A stretch of 64,000 nt of DNA, from contig SZWC01000840.1 in assembly GCA_023375785.1 (NCBI GenBank), positions 228,648 to 292,647 of the forward strand, written 5' to 3'. The notes under the pieces are model-generated. The model saw nothing but the letters and a program-made list of their open reading frames with translations, was not told the DNA's origin and did not search any database. This DNA comes from Penium margaritaceum. Taxonomy: Eukaryota; Streptophyta; Zygnematophyceae; Desmidiales; Peniaceae. Shown piece after piece: positions 22,400 through 33,801 of the stretch (within the stretch, counting starts at the first letter, position 1; every line of letters starts with the position of its first letter). Both the position numbers and the translations under genes were made by a program.

Positions 22400-24092
22400 G
22401 CGGTCAGCAGAAAGGGCTTTGGTGAAGATGTCAGCAGTTTGGTCGACAGTGGGAAGATAGTGCATGACGACTTTGCCTTCCGCAACAGTGACGCGAACGT
22501 AGTGGTACTACTGACGGACGTGCTTGGTGTGGTCATGAAGAACGGGATCCTCGGAAAGGGCGATAGCCCCCTCGTTGTCACAGTGGATGGGTGTAGGCTC
22601 GAGTTGGTCAAATCCAAGCTCGCTCAGAAGCATACGAAGCCAAACTGCCTCCATTGTGCATTCGCTCTCAACAATGTATTCAGTTTCAGTTGAGGAGAGA
22701 GCGACCACAGACTGCTTCTTTCTGCGCCAGCTGACGGGTCCACTGTTGAGGGGAAAGACGTACCCAGAGGTGGAGCGGCTGGTGGCGTGATCACTAGAGA
22801 GATCAGCGTCGTCAAAGCCTTGGGGAACATTGTTACCAGAGGCTTAGGGAATAGCCACGGAGATAGCGAATGCTACGCTTTGCAGCCATGATGTGAGCAG
22901 CAGTGGGGCGCTGACAGCCTTGGCTGAGGAGACCCACAGTCAAGGAGAGGTCAGGTCTGGTAGCCACAGTAGCATACATGAAGGAGTCCACTATGCGCGG
23001 AAAAGCGTCAGCATCTTCCAAGGAGGCCAATGGTGTGGCTACCGTGACTGGTTTGGTGAGGCCATGGTCCTTGGAGAGTGGAGTGGCTTGAGGAGTGGAT
23101 GCACCAAGCCCAAACTTGTCAGCTACACGTTGTGCATAGGTGGCCTGGGTTAGTGTTACGTGACCGTGCAGTGCGTCATGAGTGATCTGAATCCCAAGAT
23201 AGTACGTGAGAGGTCCCATGTCCGTCATCTCAAGTCGACGGGAGAGCTGCTGTTTGAGAGTATCCAGAATAGAGAGAGACGGTCCAAACAAGATAAGATC
23301 GTCGACGTAGAGAGTAACACCGAGCAGGTTATACCCTCCGCAAAAGTACACAGAGTGGTCAGGGTGCAGGCGTTGGAGCCCTTGGACCAAGAAAAATTCG
23401 TGGATCTTCAGGTTCCACTGTCGTGGAGCTTGCTTTAGCCCATACAGGGATTTCTTGAGCTTGCATACATGATCGGGATGATCCGGGGAGACGAAGCCTT
23501 CTGGTTGAGTCATGTAGATAACTTATTTGAGATCACCATTGAGGAAGGAACTCTTGACACCCATTTGATGGAGATGCCATTTGTTGCTAGCAGCCAGAGA
23601 GAGGATCACCCAGATGGATGAGTACTTGGCCACCGGTGCAAATGTGTCTTGGTAGTTTAGTTTGAGAACTTGGCTGAAGCCCCGCGCAACAAGGCGTGCC
23701 TTGTGGCAATCAGGTGTACCTGCACTCGTCAGCTTGGTCTTGAACACCCACTTACATGTGAAGATTGGTGTGCTGGGTGGTCGTGGAACCAGATCCCATG
23801 TATGTTGTTTTTGAAGCTGAGAGAGCTCCTCTCGATCTGCTTGACGCCATTGGTCTGCATCTGGGCAGCGCATGGCGTCTTTGAAGCTGGTGGGATCCAC
23901 CACTTGTGTGAGTAGTGCTGTATGGTCGAGGTCGTCGTCTGCGGAAAAGTCGGTTGTGGACAGAAAGCCAAGCTGAAGGAATGTCGATGGTCTGATGAGT
24001 CTGGCTGACTGCCGGAGTCCAGATTGTGAAGGGGTGCTTGATGCATCTTTCAGTGAGGCAGTAGGAGCATGACAATGTTCTTCTGGAACCAC
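22400..24092 (-). CDS. Fossil copia reverse transcriptase and RNase H region
   Basis: In minus-strand order: [81 protein letters not shown] (catalytic YVDD), LTYYLGIQI, then RNase H with [19 protein letters not shown] and ADIFTKAL. All are hallmark copia RT/RNase H boxes. It belongs to the broken copia element. Confidence 0.92.
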
Positions 24093-24982
24093 ATGAGGGA
24101 GGACACCAGCATGGTCGTCAGGTGTTGGGTCAACGGATAAATTTTGCAGAGGTGGTGGTGTTGTTTCAATGTAGACGGTAGGAAGGACTGCTGGTGGTGT
24201 TGTATCTCATGCTCGGTTGAAGAAATTTTCGTCAAAAAAAAGGCTGCCTGCTTCGAATCACGCGTTTGGACTCTGGATCCCTGATGCGATAGATGTCCCG
24301 TGTCTCGTACCCAAGAAGAATACAGACATTGGATCGTGGGTCCAACTTGGAGCGTTCTTCTGGATGTACCCAGGCATGCGCTGTGCGTCCGAATATACGA
24401 ATGTGTCCCAGATGGCTTGTTCCCAGTCCATGCTTCATAGGGTGTGGATGCACCTGTACGCAGCTTAGTTGTGGGGAGGCGATTCGTGATGTAGGCTGCA
24501 GTATGAAGAGCTTCAGCCCAGAATGCGGATGAGAGGCCGGCTGTATGAAGCATACTCAGGACTCTTTCAAGAATGGTCTGATTCATCCTCTCTGCTTTGC
24601 CATTCTGGTGTGGAGTATATGGCACTGTAGTTTGGTGTTGAATACCTCTTTCATCGTAGAAGGCTTTGAGGTTGCGATTGACAAACTCTGTCCCGTTGTC
24701 AGTTCGAATCTTCTTGATTGTCAGGCTGGTCATATTTTCAACCTGTCGGACCCAGGTTTTGATCTCTTCAATAGCGTCGGAATTGAAGCAAAGAATCCGG
24801 GTCCAGACCATATGTGTGTAGTCATCCAAGATGACAAAAAAGTAGTGCTTGTTGGAGAGAGATCCTTCCTTCATGTAGCAGAGATCCATATGTACGAGTT
24901 CCAGACACTCGTGGGTCCCATGTGACGGTAGTGAGTGAAAAGATGCTCTGTACTGTTTGCCGGTGATACAACCGTCACACAT
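24050..24982 (-). CDS. Fossil copia integrase region
   Basis: It opens with MCDGCITGKQYRASFH, the end of the GAG-pre-integrase zinc-binding stretch. The DDE core follows: LVHMDLC, then IRTDNGTEFVN, then HQNGKAERMNQTILERVL, and WAEALHTAAYITNRLPT. The order upstream of RT marks the family as copia. It belongs to the broken element. Confidence 0.92.
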   Translation of the reverse strand: MCDGCITGKQYRASFHSLPSHGTHECLELVHMDLCYMKEGSLSNKHYFFVILDDYTHMVWTRILCFNSDAIEEIKTWVRQVENMTSLTIKKIRTDNGTEFVNRNLKAFYDERGIQHQTTVPYTPHQNGKAERMNQTILERVLSMLHTAGLSSAFWAEALHTAAYITNRLPTTKLRTGASTPYEAWTGNKPSGTHSYIRTHSACLGTSRRTLQVGPTIQCLYSSWVRDTGHLSHQGSRVQTRDSKQAAFFLTKISSTEHEIQHHQQSFLPSTLKQHHHLCKIYPLTQHLTTMLVSSLMWFQKNIVMLLLPH

Positions 24983-25156
24983 TGGTGCTTCTCGGTCTTA
25001 CAGCAGCCTGTCTGGTAGGTCGTGGGCAATTGAATCTGCAGCCATTTTGGTTAAAGTAGGATAACTGACATGTGCCAGCCGCTTGTGCCAAAGTCCTGTC
25101 GTGGTGGACGGAGTTGTTGTTTTGGCCGATGTAGATGAAGAGGCCACAAACACCAT

Positions 25157-25694
25157 TTATTGTGTTTCTGGATGTCTTGAGGGTTCGGTGGTGTCAAGGA
25201 CGGTCCGGTTGCTCATGCGAGTGGCCACTGCTGCCAGTTGGGATGTCTGGTTGTACATTTTGCAGTTTTTATCGGTGTCAAATACAACTTTGAAGCCATT
25301 GTCGTTGAGCTTTGTCACTGAGAGGAGATTTGCTGCAAGGTCTGACACGTAGAGTACATCCTCGAAAGTCCTTATGGCTGGCTTTCCGTTGCACTTGATG
25401 CCGACCTTGACTGTTCCTTGCCCATAAGCAGGGATAGCCCTTCCATCACCGAGGCGAACTTCTCGTGGTGTCAGAAAAAGTTTGAAGTTCATAAACCAGT
25501 CCTTCTTGCAGGTCATGCTTTGTGTAACCAGAGTCCATGATCCATGCCAGAATCCCGGCAGCCAGAAGAAGGGCACTGCCGATGGAGCACATAGCCAACT
25601 CTTCGGTCACAAATTCTTCTTCTGTCAGGGTATGGTGTTCTGTCTCTTCTGTTGCTGAACCATAGATTGGATGCTCTAGCTGCAAGGTTGACAT
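25157..25694 (-). CDS. Fossil copia protease region
   Basis: AWIMDSGYTKH resembles the copia aspartic protease active-site region. It is followed by REVRLGDGRAIPAYGQGTV and VLYVSDLAANLLSVTKLND, the typical copia protease to pre-integrase sequence. Part of the broken element. Confidence 0.8.
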
Positions 25695-25985
25695 GTCTTT
25701 GTCAGGTAGGACTGGTCCTTCAGATAGAAGATTCAGCTGAAAATTGTCTTATTCATCTGATAACTCCTGTGATTTGGTAGACCCTGTAAGGAAAGCAGCC
25801 ACAGTGGACATGTAGGTGGTCAGCATTGCTTGATGGATTCGGCGAGCTCCGTATTGGCGAGTGAAGTGTGGACATCGTTTGGGGCAATCCACGTCAATCT
25901 GGCAGGTAGTCCACGACAAAAGGGTTAGTACCATAACTCTTTCAGAAATGACTTCTCCCATCGATGAAATACGGCTGGCCCGATG

Positions 25986-26480
25986 TTAGAGGTGGGACAC
26001 ATGGTCTTCCAGGCTTGTTCCCTCTTCCATTTGCCGACTATGGAACTCTCTCAGTAGACTTCCCAATTCAACATCGCTTGTCCTTTCATAGCGACTCTTC
26101 AGAGCCTTCCAGGCTTTCCTTGGACAGTTGGTTGGATTGTTTTCTCTGATGATGAACTTGAGTCGCTCAGTTAGATTCAGCACCAGGATTGAGAAGGCCT
26201 GATCACAGTGCCGTTTCCAGCTGACTTGTTCTTCAAGTGACGCTCCTGCAGGTAATGTGTCAGTAGGTGGATCGTAGACGACGCCCCATAGTCCCCTATT
26301 CAGGAATATCATCTCAATGTTGAAAGCGAAGGTATGGTAGTCATCGCCGTCGAACGGCGCCACATTGAAATGACCTCCACTATTGATTGTTGCCTCCATG
26401 GTTGCGTAGATCTGAAGATGCCACCTGCTCAGATACCAAATGTCGGATTTTACATAAGCAGAATCTTTAGGAATCTTCAT
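25986..26480 (-). CDS. Fossil copia gag region
   Basis: GHFNVAPFDGDDYHTFAFNI and WKALKSRYERTSDVELGSLL with LLREFHSRQMEEGTSLEDHV are typical of the copia UBN2-type gag. It starts just downstream of the primer-binding site; the earliest codons of the open frame lie in the LTR and PBS. Part of the broken element. Confidence 0.85.
   Translation of the reverse strand: MKIPKDSAYVKSDIWYLSRWHLQIYATMEATINSGGHFNVAPFDGDDYHTFAFNIEMIFLNRGLWGVVYDPPTDTLPAGASLEEQVSWKRHCDQAFSILVLNLTERLKFIIRENNPTNCPRKAWKALKSRYERTSDVELGSLLREFHSRQMEEGTSLEDHVSHL
26424..26438 (-). promoter_or_regulatory. Copia primer-binding site, tRNA-iMet type
   Basis: On the minus strand TGGTATCTGAGCAGG lies two bases after the LTR end CCGACA. 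The consensus complementary to the 3' end of initiator Met tRNA is TGGTATCAGAGC, so the match is 11 of 12 bases. This is the commonest primer of plant copia elements. Confidence 0.85.
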
Positions 26481-26908
26481 ATGAGGTACTCCGATGGTTC
26501 AACTCTCTGGTACTGTGCTGAATTTGTTGGTGATGACTTCTCAATTAAGGATAACAACTTAAACACACACAGGCACTCTTGCCTTGGAAATGTCACTGAC
26601 TGTGCGATTCAAGAGTATGAACTGAAGGCACAAATACACGACTCATGTCACAAGCTTTCCAACGGTACCAAGCTTGCTCGAAATGGTTACACATATACGA
26701 AGTAATAGGAAATACAAACCTACAGCTACTTATCTGTCTACACTAGCTAGAAGCACAAAAGTACAAGTGTTGACTCAGTCCGGTCTCCTTCTGTCTTCAC
26801 AGGATCTTCCAGACACCGCTCGATGATCTCCGATCATCGACAGACCAAGGTTGGCGGATGCCCAGCGCCCTTGGTGGGATCCACGGACGCGATCGTCCGG
26901 ATCTCGTC
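26441..26908 (-). repeat. Copia LTR copy (5' side of the element)
   Basis: TGTCGGATTTTACATAAGCA onward aligns with 20598-21062 at about 91% by hand count. It lies immediately before the primer-binding site, as a 5' LTR should. The visible copy is shorter than the 993 bp LTR at the other end and abuts the Ala-rich tail of unit X. Confidence 0.88.
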
Positions 26909-27039
26909 CGTGGTGAGGTGCTCTTCTTGCATGAGTGGGGGTTCCCCTTCCTTCCCTCCTTCTTCTACTTCTCTTATTTTCTTCTTGTCTCCCGGCCTGG
27001 CCTCCTGTAGAACCTTCCATTTCTTCCTTTGTGGCTTCT

Positions 27040-29655
27040 CTTGCTGCTCTGCTACAGCTGCTGATGGTGTTGACGCTCCGGACACCGCACCGGGTGTAGC
27101 TGCTGCAAGAGGCAGCACCTCCTTTTGCCGCTACTGTGGTGCTGCTGCTTGTGGCGCCGGCGCCTTGGGTATCGTGACGGGTGCAGCTACTGCAGGGGGC
27201 ATCATCGCCTTCTCCCGCTGCTTTGCTGCTACTGTTGATGATGGTGGTGCTCAGGGCGCCGCACCGGGTACAGTTGCTGCAAGAGGTAGCACCTCCTTTT
27301 GCCGCTGATATGTTGCTGCTGCTGGTGGCGCTGGCGCCTTGAACGCCGTGACTGGTGCAGCTACTACAGGGGGCACTTCGCCTTCTCCCGCTGCTGTGTT
27401 GCTGCTATTGATTGTTCTGGCACTCCGGGCGCCACACCGAGTACAGCTGTTGCAAGAGACAGCACCTCCTTTTGCCGCTGATGTGCTACTGCTACTGGTC
27501 GCGCCGGCGCGTTGGGCATCTCGACGGATGCAGCTACTGCAAGGGGCAGCACCACCTTTTCCCGCTGTTATACTGCTGCTGCTGATGGCACTTACGCCTT
27601 GAGTACCGCGCCGGATATAGCAACCGCAGAAGGCAGCACCTCTTTCTCCCGGTGCTCAGCTACTGCTGCCAATGGTGCTGGTGCTTCGGGCGCCACACTG
27701 GGTACAGCTGCTGCAAGAGGCAGCACCTCCTTCTCTCGTTGCTCAGCTGCTGCTGCCAATGGTGCAGGCGCTTCGAGCACCGGGCCGGATACAGCTGCCG
27801 TAGAAGGCATCACCTCTTTCTCCCACTGCTCAGCTGCTGCTGCCAATGGTGCTGGCACTTCGGGCACCACACCGGGTACAGCTGCCATAAGAGGTAGCAT
27901 CTCATTCTCCTGCTGCTCAGCTGCTGCTGCTAATGGTACTGGCGCTTGGGGCACCGCACCAGGTGAAGCTAGTGCAAGAGGTAGCACCTCCTTCTCCTGC
28001 TGCTGTGCTGTTGCTGCTGATGGCACTTACGCCTCGAGCGCCACGCCGGGTGCAGGTGCCGCAGAAGGCAACACCTCTTTCTCCCGTTGCTCTGCTGCTG
28101 CTGCCGATGGCACTTGTGCCTTGAGCGCCACGCCGGATGCAGCTGCCGCAGAAGGCAGCATCTCCTTCTCCCGCTGCTCTGCTACTGCTGCCAATGGTGC
28201 TGGCGCTCCGGGCGCAGCACCGGGTGTAGCTGTTGCAAGTAGCAGCACCTCCTTCTCCCGCTGTTCTGCTGCTGTTGCCGATGGCACTTGCGCCGCGAGT
28301 GCCGCGCCGGATGCAGCTGCCGCAAACGTCAGCACCTCTTTCTCGTGCTGCTCTGCTGCTGCTGCCAATGGTGCTGGCGCTCCGGGCACCGCACAGGTGC
28401 AGCTGCTGCAAGAGGTAGTACCTCCTTCTCCTACTCCTGTATTGCTGCTGCTGATGGCACTTGCGCCTCGAGGACCGCGCCGGATGCAGCTGCCGCAGAA
28501 GGCATCACCTCTCTCTCTCGCTACTCTGTTGCCAATGCTGATGGCACTTGCGCCTCGAGTGCCGTGCCAGGTGCAGCTGCCGCAGAAGGCAACATCTCCT
28601 TTTCACGTTGCTCACCTGCTGCTGCTTATGGTGCTGGCGCTTCGGGCACCGCACCGGGTGCAACTGTTGCAAGAGGCAGCTCTTCCTTCTCCTGCTGCTT
28701 TGTTGCTGCTGCTGATGGCACTTGGGCCTCGAGCACCGTGCCGGGTGCAGCTGTAATAGAAGGCAGCAACTCTTTCTCCCGTTACTATGCTACAGCTGCC
28801 GATGGCACTTGCGCCTCGTGCAGCGCACCGGATGCAGCTGCCGCAGAAGGCAGCACCTCCTTCTCCCGCTGCTCTGCTACTACTGCCAATGGTGCATGCG
28901 CTCTGGGCGCCGCACCGGGTGCAGTTGCTGCAAGATGCAGCACCTCCTTCTCCTGCTATTCTACTGCTGCTTACAATGACACTTGCGCCTCGAGCGCCGC
29001 GCCGGATGCAGTTGCCGTAGAAGTCAGCACCTCCTTCTCCTGCTGCTCTACCGTTGCTGGCAATGGTGCTGGCGCTCCAGGCACCGCACTGGGTGCAGCT
29101 ACTGCAAGAGGCAGCACCTCCTTCTCCTCATGCTCTGCTGCTGCTGTTGATGGCACTTGCGCCTCGAGCGCTATGCCGGATGCAGCTGCCGCGGAAGGCA
29201 GCACCTCTTTCTCCCACTACTCTGCAGCCGCTGCCAATGGCACTTGCGCCTCGCGCGCTGCGCCGGGTGCAGCTGCCGCAATAGGCAGAACCTCCTTCTC
29301 GCGCTGCTCTGCTGCTGCTGCCAATGGTGCTGGCGCTCCAGACGCCACACCGGGTGCAGCTGTTGCAAGAGGCAGTACCTCCTTCTCCCGCTGTTCTGCT
29401 GCTGCTACTGATGGCACTTGCATCTTGAGCGCCGTGCCGGATGCAGCTCCCGCAGAAGGCAGCATCTCCTTCTCCTACTGCTCTGCTGCTGTGCCGATGG
29501 TACTTACGTCTTGAGCACCGCGCCGGATGCCACTACCGTATAAGGCAGCACCTCTTTCTACTGCTGCTCTGCTGCTGCTGCCGATGGCACTCGCGCCTCA
29601 AGCGCCGCGCCGGATGTAGCTGCAGCAGAAGTCAGCACCTCCTTCCCCCGATGCT
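27040..29655 (-). repeat. 87 bp coding minisatellite (29-residue Ala-rich repeat), array B
   Basis: The same two alternating unit types as array A at 14975-16890, about 30 units by length. A hand check of adjacent units at 28154 and 28241 gives exactly 87 bp. The minus strand reads as LPSAAAASGVALEAQVPSA then AAEQREKEV repeats. The plus strand gives overlapping uncharged frames of over 400 codons that are shadows. After the last unit the minus strand continues with EQQEKPQRKKWKVLQEARPG, a basic tail matching fragment A. Confidence 0.88.
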
Positions 29656-30607
29656 GGTGTCTCCCGGGGCGGACTCTGGATGTTGTTCCAGCCGACAGCA
29701 ATAGGCCTATGCTATGTTAGACGTCTACTGTTGGCGATGCAGGTTGGTCATCCGTCGTACGAGGCATCGTCGCAGCATGTTTCCGCTGCGTCCGCCTTTG
29801 TCGTGTGGCTGTTGTTGCTGCGCCAGATGTCATTCTAAGACGATGGTGTGCCTGTTTTCTTTCTGATCCTGGTTGCATTTGGGCCTCAGACACCGCATTT
29901 GCCACGACCTTGCGGAGAGATAGCTGTTGCTGCTCTTCTGGCACAGTCCCAGGTAGCTCCTTCTCAGCGGTTCTGGGCCGCCTGGTGGGGAGCTTATCGT
30001 TTCCAGCCCGACGTCACTTCTTAGTGATGTCTTCCTTCTCCGTCACGGCATGTCCTTCCCTTTTCTCTACTGCCCTTTCTTGTTGCTCTTGTTGTTGTGG
30101 TATTGCGCTTGTCCCAGCTTCCTGCTCGTGTGCTTGCTGTGCCCGGGACAGCATCCCAATATCCGAAGAAACAAGCCGGGTCCCTCCGGCCACAGGTCCG
30201 GGTATAGCAGCCGCAGGGATTGCAGTTTTAGTGATGGATGGGAGAGGGCGGTGTGGGCGATGGGGAGACTTGGGCACGCCAGCAATCGTGGCTGCCACCT
30301 TCTCCACGTCGGCATCGGTACCAACACGGGGCGGGTGTTGTCCGGGCGTGAGAGCCTGCCAACGGACTGGGAGCTTCTCAAGTCGCTCACGGCGGACCAT
30401 GATGTTGGAGGTGTGGCGGCCCTCGAGCTACACATAGACACCGTCTACCGTCCAAACATGATAGCATTGATCCAGAAGTGTCGCTTTATTATGTCTCGCC
30501 TTACCCACCTCCTCTCGTCTCGGTCGCACACCGTCACCGACCTGGAAGACGTCAATCATGAGGCCAGTGTTAGCACGGTCCATCCCACGCTGTGCTGCGA
30601 CAGAGCC

Positions 30608-31668
30608 CTACATTTGAGCCTCTTCAAGGTACCGTTGAAGCCAGGCAACCCGTTGTCGCATGAATTCCACCTCGTCAGCCACATTCGCACCCTCTTCCCG
30701 TGGCGGTACCGGCGCGTCCGGCATGAGCGGCAGGTTGGCCGTGGTCCAATGTTGCTGTCCGTGTCGTAGCATGTAGGGTGAGAAGCTGGTGGAGGAATGA
30801 GGGGTGATATTGTACTCATAAACGGCGTCTTCCACCTGCTCGTCCCAGGGTGCATTGTCGTCAGACAACGTCCGGATGGTCTGTGTGATTGCCCCGTGCA
30901 TTCGCTCGACCTGTCCTTGGGCCTGTGGTCGGTATGGTGCCCCATTCTCAATTTGAATGTTGAAGTATGCCGCGACCTCTGCAAACGTCCCTGCGAGGTG
31001 CGAGCCATTGTCGCATTGTATGATTTTGCAGCCACCACCTCGATAGATGACTTCTTCCTTCAGGAACGCTGCGACGTGTGCCGCATAAGCCTTGCGGACC
31101 GCTCGGGCCATGACCCACTTGGTCACGTGGTCGATGCCGAGAATCCAGTGCGTTAGGTGGGATGGAGAGGACCATGGAAGCCGATTACAACCTTCTCCAT
31201 TGGTGCGCCGAGGCGGGCACACACAAAACGCGGCTGGTAGATCCGTTGGCGAGGGTGATGGCAGATGCAAGTCCCACATGTGGCAATGACCTCCCCAATC
31301 TTCTTCTTCAATCCCATCCAATAGACCTGTGGTACGAGAGTCTAATAGATGGTGGTGGAGCGTGCGTTCATCCGGTAATGCTCTTGCATGATGAGTTTGT
31401 CCCGCAACGGCACAGGGGTGCACCAGCGTAATGGATAGGCGTCGTCCTCACGCCTCCAGAGCCGCCCCTGCAGCCACACATACTTATCGAGTGTGGCCTT
31501 AGCATCGGATCGAACATGTGCGTCTGAGTAAATGTCCGCCATGTTGCACGCACCACATAGGATTTGGACTCGTGCCCAATCTGACCATTTGTACATTTTG
31601 GCCGGTCGCTCCCTCTGCCAGTGCTCCAGGTAACCTCCAGGCGCCAGGTTCAAGAGACGACATCGCAT
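30608..31668 (-). CDS. Fossil Ty3/gypsy integrase region of unit X
   Basis: The zinc-binding side (VPLRDKLIMQEHYRMNARST and a following CxxC stretch) precedes the catalytic core with ILGIDHVTKWVMARAV, IIQCDNGSHLAGTFAEV and GAPYRPQAQGQVERMHGA. These are the three acidic positions of the DDE integrase in gypsy-type sequence context. QTIRTLSDDNAPWDEQVEDA and YEYNITPHSSTSFSPYMLRH follow as in gypsy integrases. Broken element. Confidence 0.88.
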
Positions 31669-31671
31669 TTC

Positions 31672-32598
31672 CTAAAAGGTCTCCAGTGGTAGAGGCACTC
31701 TGCCACCCGCAGACTCAGCCACGTGCTGCTCGTCACCCTCCATGAGTCGGGATGCGTCAGTCCTTGTGCGTCTGGAGGAGCTGCGTGTGAGGTATGCCGT
31801 GCCTGTGGAGGTCGTGGTGACCGGATGCCGCATGCGGGAGGAAGTGCGCCGCGTGGTGGTTGGGGGTAGGACAGCTGCCACAGCAATCAATGGCCCGCAG
31901 GCCCCATGCGGGATGACTACGGCGTGTGCAGCGTCAGGAGGGGCAGGTGAGTCATCCACTGGAGCTGGTGTTGCTTTGGCCGCGGCCGGCGACTCCGTGA
32001 GAGGAGGGGAGGTTGGTCCAATTCGCGTCTTGCCGCGGGACGGCAGGTGATCAATCGGCAACACTGCTGTTGGAGATGCCGATGCCATCAGAGCTGAGGG
32101 GGGAGAGGAAGAAGAGGGTGGATTTGGAACGGGACCGAAGACTGGAAGCGCAATCAAAGTTTTGCTTTGGAGAGGAGAAGAGGGGGGCGGAAGGGAGGCA
32201 AGATAAGTCGACCGCTGATCCACCGGAGACGACGCGGTCGCTGGAGATGTGGTCGCTGCGACCACTGGTGACGCGGTTCGAGGTTGTGCCGGACCTTCGA
32301 CGTTCTCCCCTTGAGTGAGCGTTGAGGAAGGAAGGACGTGCGCCAAGAGCGCGGTGGTGGTTGATGGCGGGCGGTCAGTGGAAGAGGGTATCTCACGGTT
32401 GCGGGGCAAATCGTCACCACTGGTGCTGGAGTGGGACGCAGAAGAGGGAGAACCGAGCTGCTGATGGTGAAGCCAGCGCATGAGCACTCTTAGTGCCATC
32501 CCGTCACGGGGGTCGACAGTTCTTACCGGGAAGATGACGGTGAGGCCCGCATGATCGTGCCGATCTGCCGCCACATGGCAGTATGAGGCCCATAGCAT
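31672..32598 (-). CDS. Pro/Ser/Thr-rich linker region of unit X
   Basis: About 300 codons rich in Pro, Ser, Thr and Ala, with no folded-domain signature (for example TPAPVDDSPAPPDAAHAVVI). It lies directly upstream of the integrase zinc-binding part in the same direction. It is likely a disordered polyprotein linker of the fossil element. I do not recognise homologues. Confidence 0.4.
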   Translation of the reverse strand: MLWASYCHVAADRHDHAGLTVIFPVRTVDPRDGMALRVLMRWLHHQQLGSPSSASHSSTSGDDLPRNREIPSSTDRPPSTTTALLAHVLPSSTLTQGENVEGPAQPRTASPVVAATTSPATASSPVDQRSTYLASLPPPSSPLQSKTLIALPVFGPVPNPPSSSSPPSALMASASPTAVLPIDHLPSRGKTRIGPTSPPLTESPAAAKATPAPVDDSPAPPDAAHAVVIPHGACGPLIAVAAVLPPTTTRRTSSRMRHPVTTTSTGTAYLTRSSSRRTRTDASRLMEGDEQHVAESAGGRVPLPLETF

Positions 32599-32899
32599 GA
32601 TCCCCCAGTGAGTAAAAGGATATAGGTGGGCAGGGATGGGACCTTGCTGTCAACACTGCACTGTCCACGCAAGAAGGGAGTAAAAAGTTCACGCTCCGCG
32701 ATGAAGAGAGAGATCGAGGGGGTAGAGGAAGCGGAGGAAGTCGTGGTGATTCAGGTAGAAAATTTGCACCAAGAACGGAAGAATATTGGGCCGGGTGCGT
32801 TATGGGTGAGTGGGGTCCATGGTCTAGTGGAGGAAGCAACAAAAAGCCGCTGGTCTGGCAGCAGTGGAAAAATCCAGCGGGTGCAAGCACCGCAACCCT

Positions 32900-33801
32900 T
32901 CCAAGTAGTCCTCCCATTCATCCCACAGCCTTTGTACTACACTGCTGAGGAACGCGCAAGCCACGTCATGAATCAACTACTGCAGTAGTCGTTGCTCGCG
33001 TTCCTCGATAAGTTGTTTTGCAGGATCAACAAACGTGCAAAGGGTGCAGTATTGTTGCGCAACATCCTCGCGCAAAGCCAGGATGCTCTCTCGCTGCTGC
33101 AACATATCTCCTAATCGAGCGCAATCGACCGTCCGTTATGCCTCACACTCAGTGCGCAGCTGTTGTATGCTTGCCATCTGTGCGTCTAGCTGTTGCAATT
33201 CTGGGGTCAGGCGGGCTATCTCTGTCCGTGTTGTCCAAAGGTTTCTACCCAATTCTGCCCGTTGGTCCATAAGTTGCTGCCCTTCCACTGCGGATGGTTC
33301 GTCACCTCGATCTGTAGCCTCGTTCCATGCTTCTTGTAGGTGCCGTACTTCCTGAAGCCTTGTCAGGATGGCTGCTGCCTGGGTTTCGTGGTTCTGGAGG
33401 TGCTGCGGTAGGTTCGCACGTGTAGACTCACAGGCGGTAAGGGAGTTCCGGACGCTGGCCAAATTGTTGGCTGAACTGCGCACATGCTCCTCATACATCA
33501 TCACCAATGCTCGGTGTTACTCCCAAAGTCTTTCCATTCTGCCTGTCCAAGCTCGATTGTGGGTGATGCTGGAGGCGAACGTCTGCCACAGCATGTCGTT
33601 GCTGTGTGGGTCAGCCATGTTTGGCGAGGGTGGTGGCAATAGGCATGGACTATCCATGCGCAGGGCATGAAGCATGTCATCCGCCTCGGCCATGGTGAGA
33701 AATGCCGCCAGTGCGCTGGCCTCGAACCCAGATGTTGCAGCAGAGTCCCCCATGTGTTTAGCAAGGTGGTACTCATGTCGTGCCCAGTAGGTCTGAGCCA
33801 T
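32900..33801 (-). CDS. Coiled-coil gag-like region of unit X
   Basis: AQTYWARHEYHLAKHMGDSA and ALAAFLTMAEADDMLHALRM are followed by a heptad-rich stretch: VMMYEEHVRSSANNLASVRN, then LTRLQEVRHLQEAWNEATDR and LTPELQQLDAQMASIQQLRT. Helical, charged, coiled-coil sequence of this kind is common in gag or capsid-adjacent regions, but no named domain is visible. It is a fossil and part of unit X by position and strand. Confidence 0.4.

Larger units (their letters stand above)
20598..26908 (-). mobile_element. Ty1/copia LTR retrotransposon nested in gypsy copy 1
   Basis: Minus-strand copia element with LTR sequence at both ends. In order it has LTR (26908-26441), a tRNA-iMet-type primer-binding site, gag, protease, GAG-pre-integrase, integrase, RT, RNase H, about 0.8 kb of non-coding sequence, a polypurine tract and LTR (21590-20598). 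The domain order PR-INT-RT-RH is diagnostic of copia. The left end lies in gypsy copy 1 coding sequence at a point where gypsy copy 2 runs on uninterrupted (near 38310). The right end abuts unit X. By hand count about 40 of ~465 aligned LTR positions differ (near 9%), so the insertion is old. The element is broken, with multiple interruptions. Confidence 0.9.

Noticed and set aside
22031-22693. Plus-strand frame of 220 codons, Arg/Glu/Lys-rich, inside the copia element
   Set aside because: It overlaps the copia RNase H on the other strand and the purine-rich non-coding stretch. Its translation is low complexity.
20598-26908. Bacterial or viral origin of the 11-41 kb block
   Set aside because: All recognisable domains are plant-type copia and gypsy retrotransposon parts. 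No envelope, phage or bacterial gene organisation is present.
27512-29514. Plus-strand frames of over 400 codons, Ser/Cys/Ala-rich (also 16214-17386)
   Set aside because: They are antisense shadows of the 87 bp repeat, which is divisible by three. The minus-strand frame carries the charged repeat and continues into the pol-side sequence.
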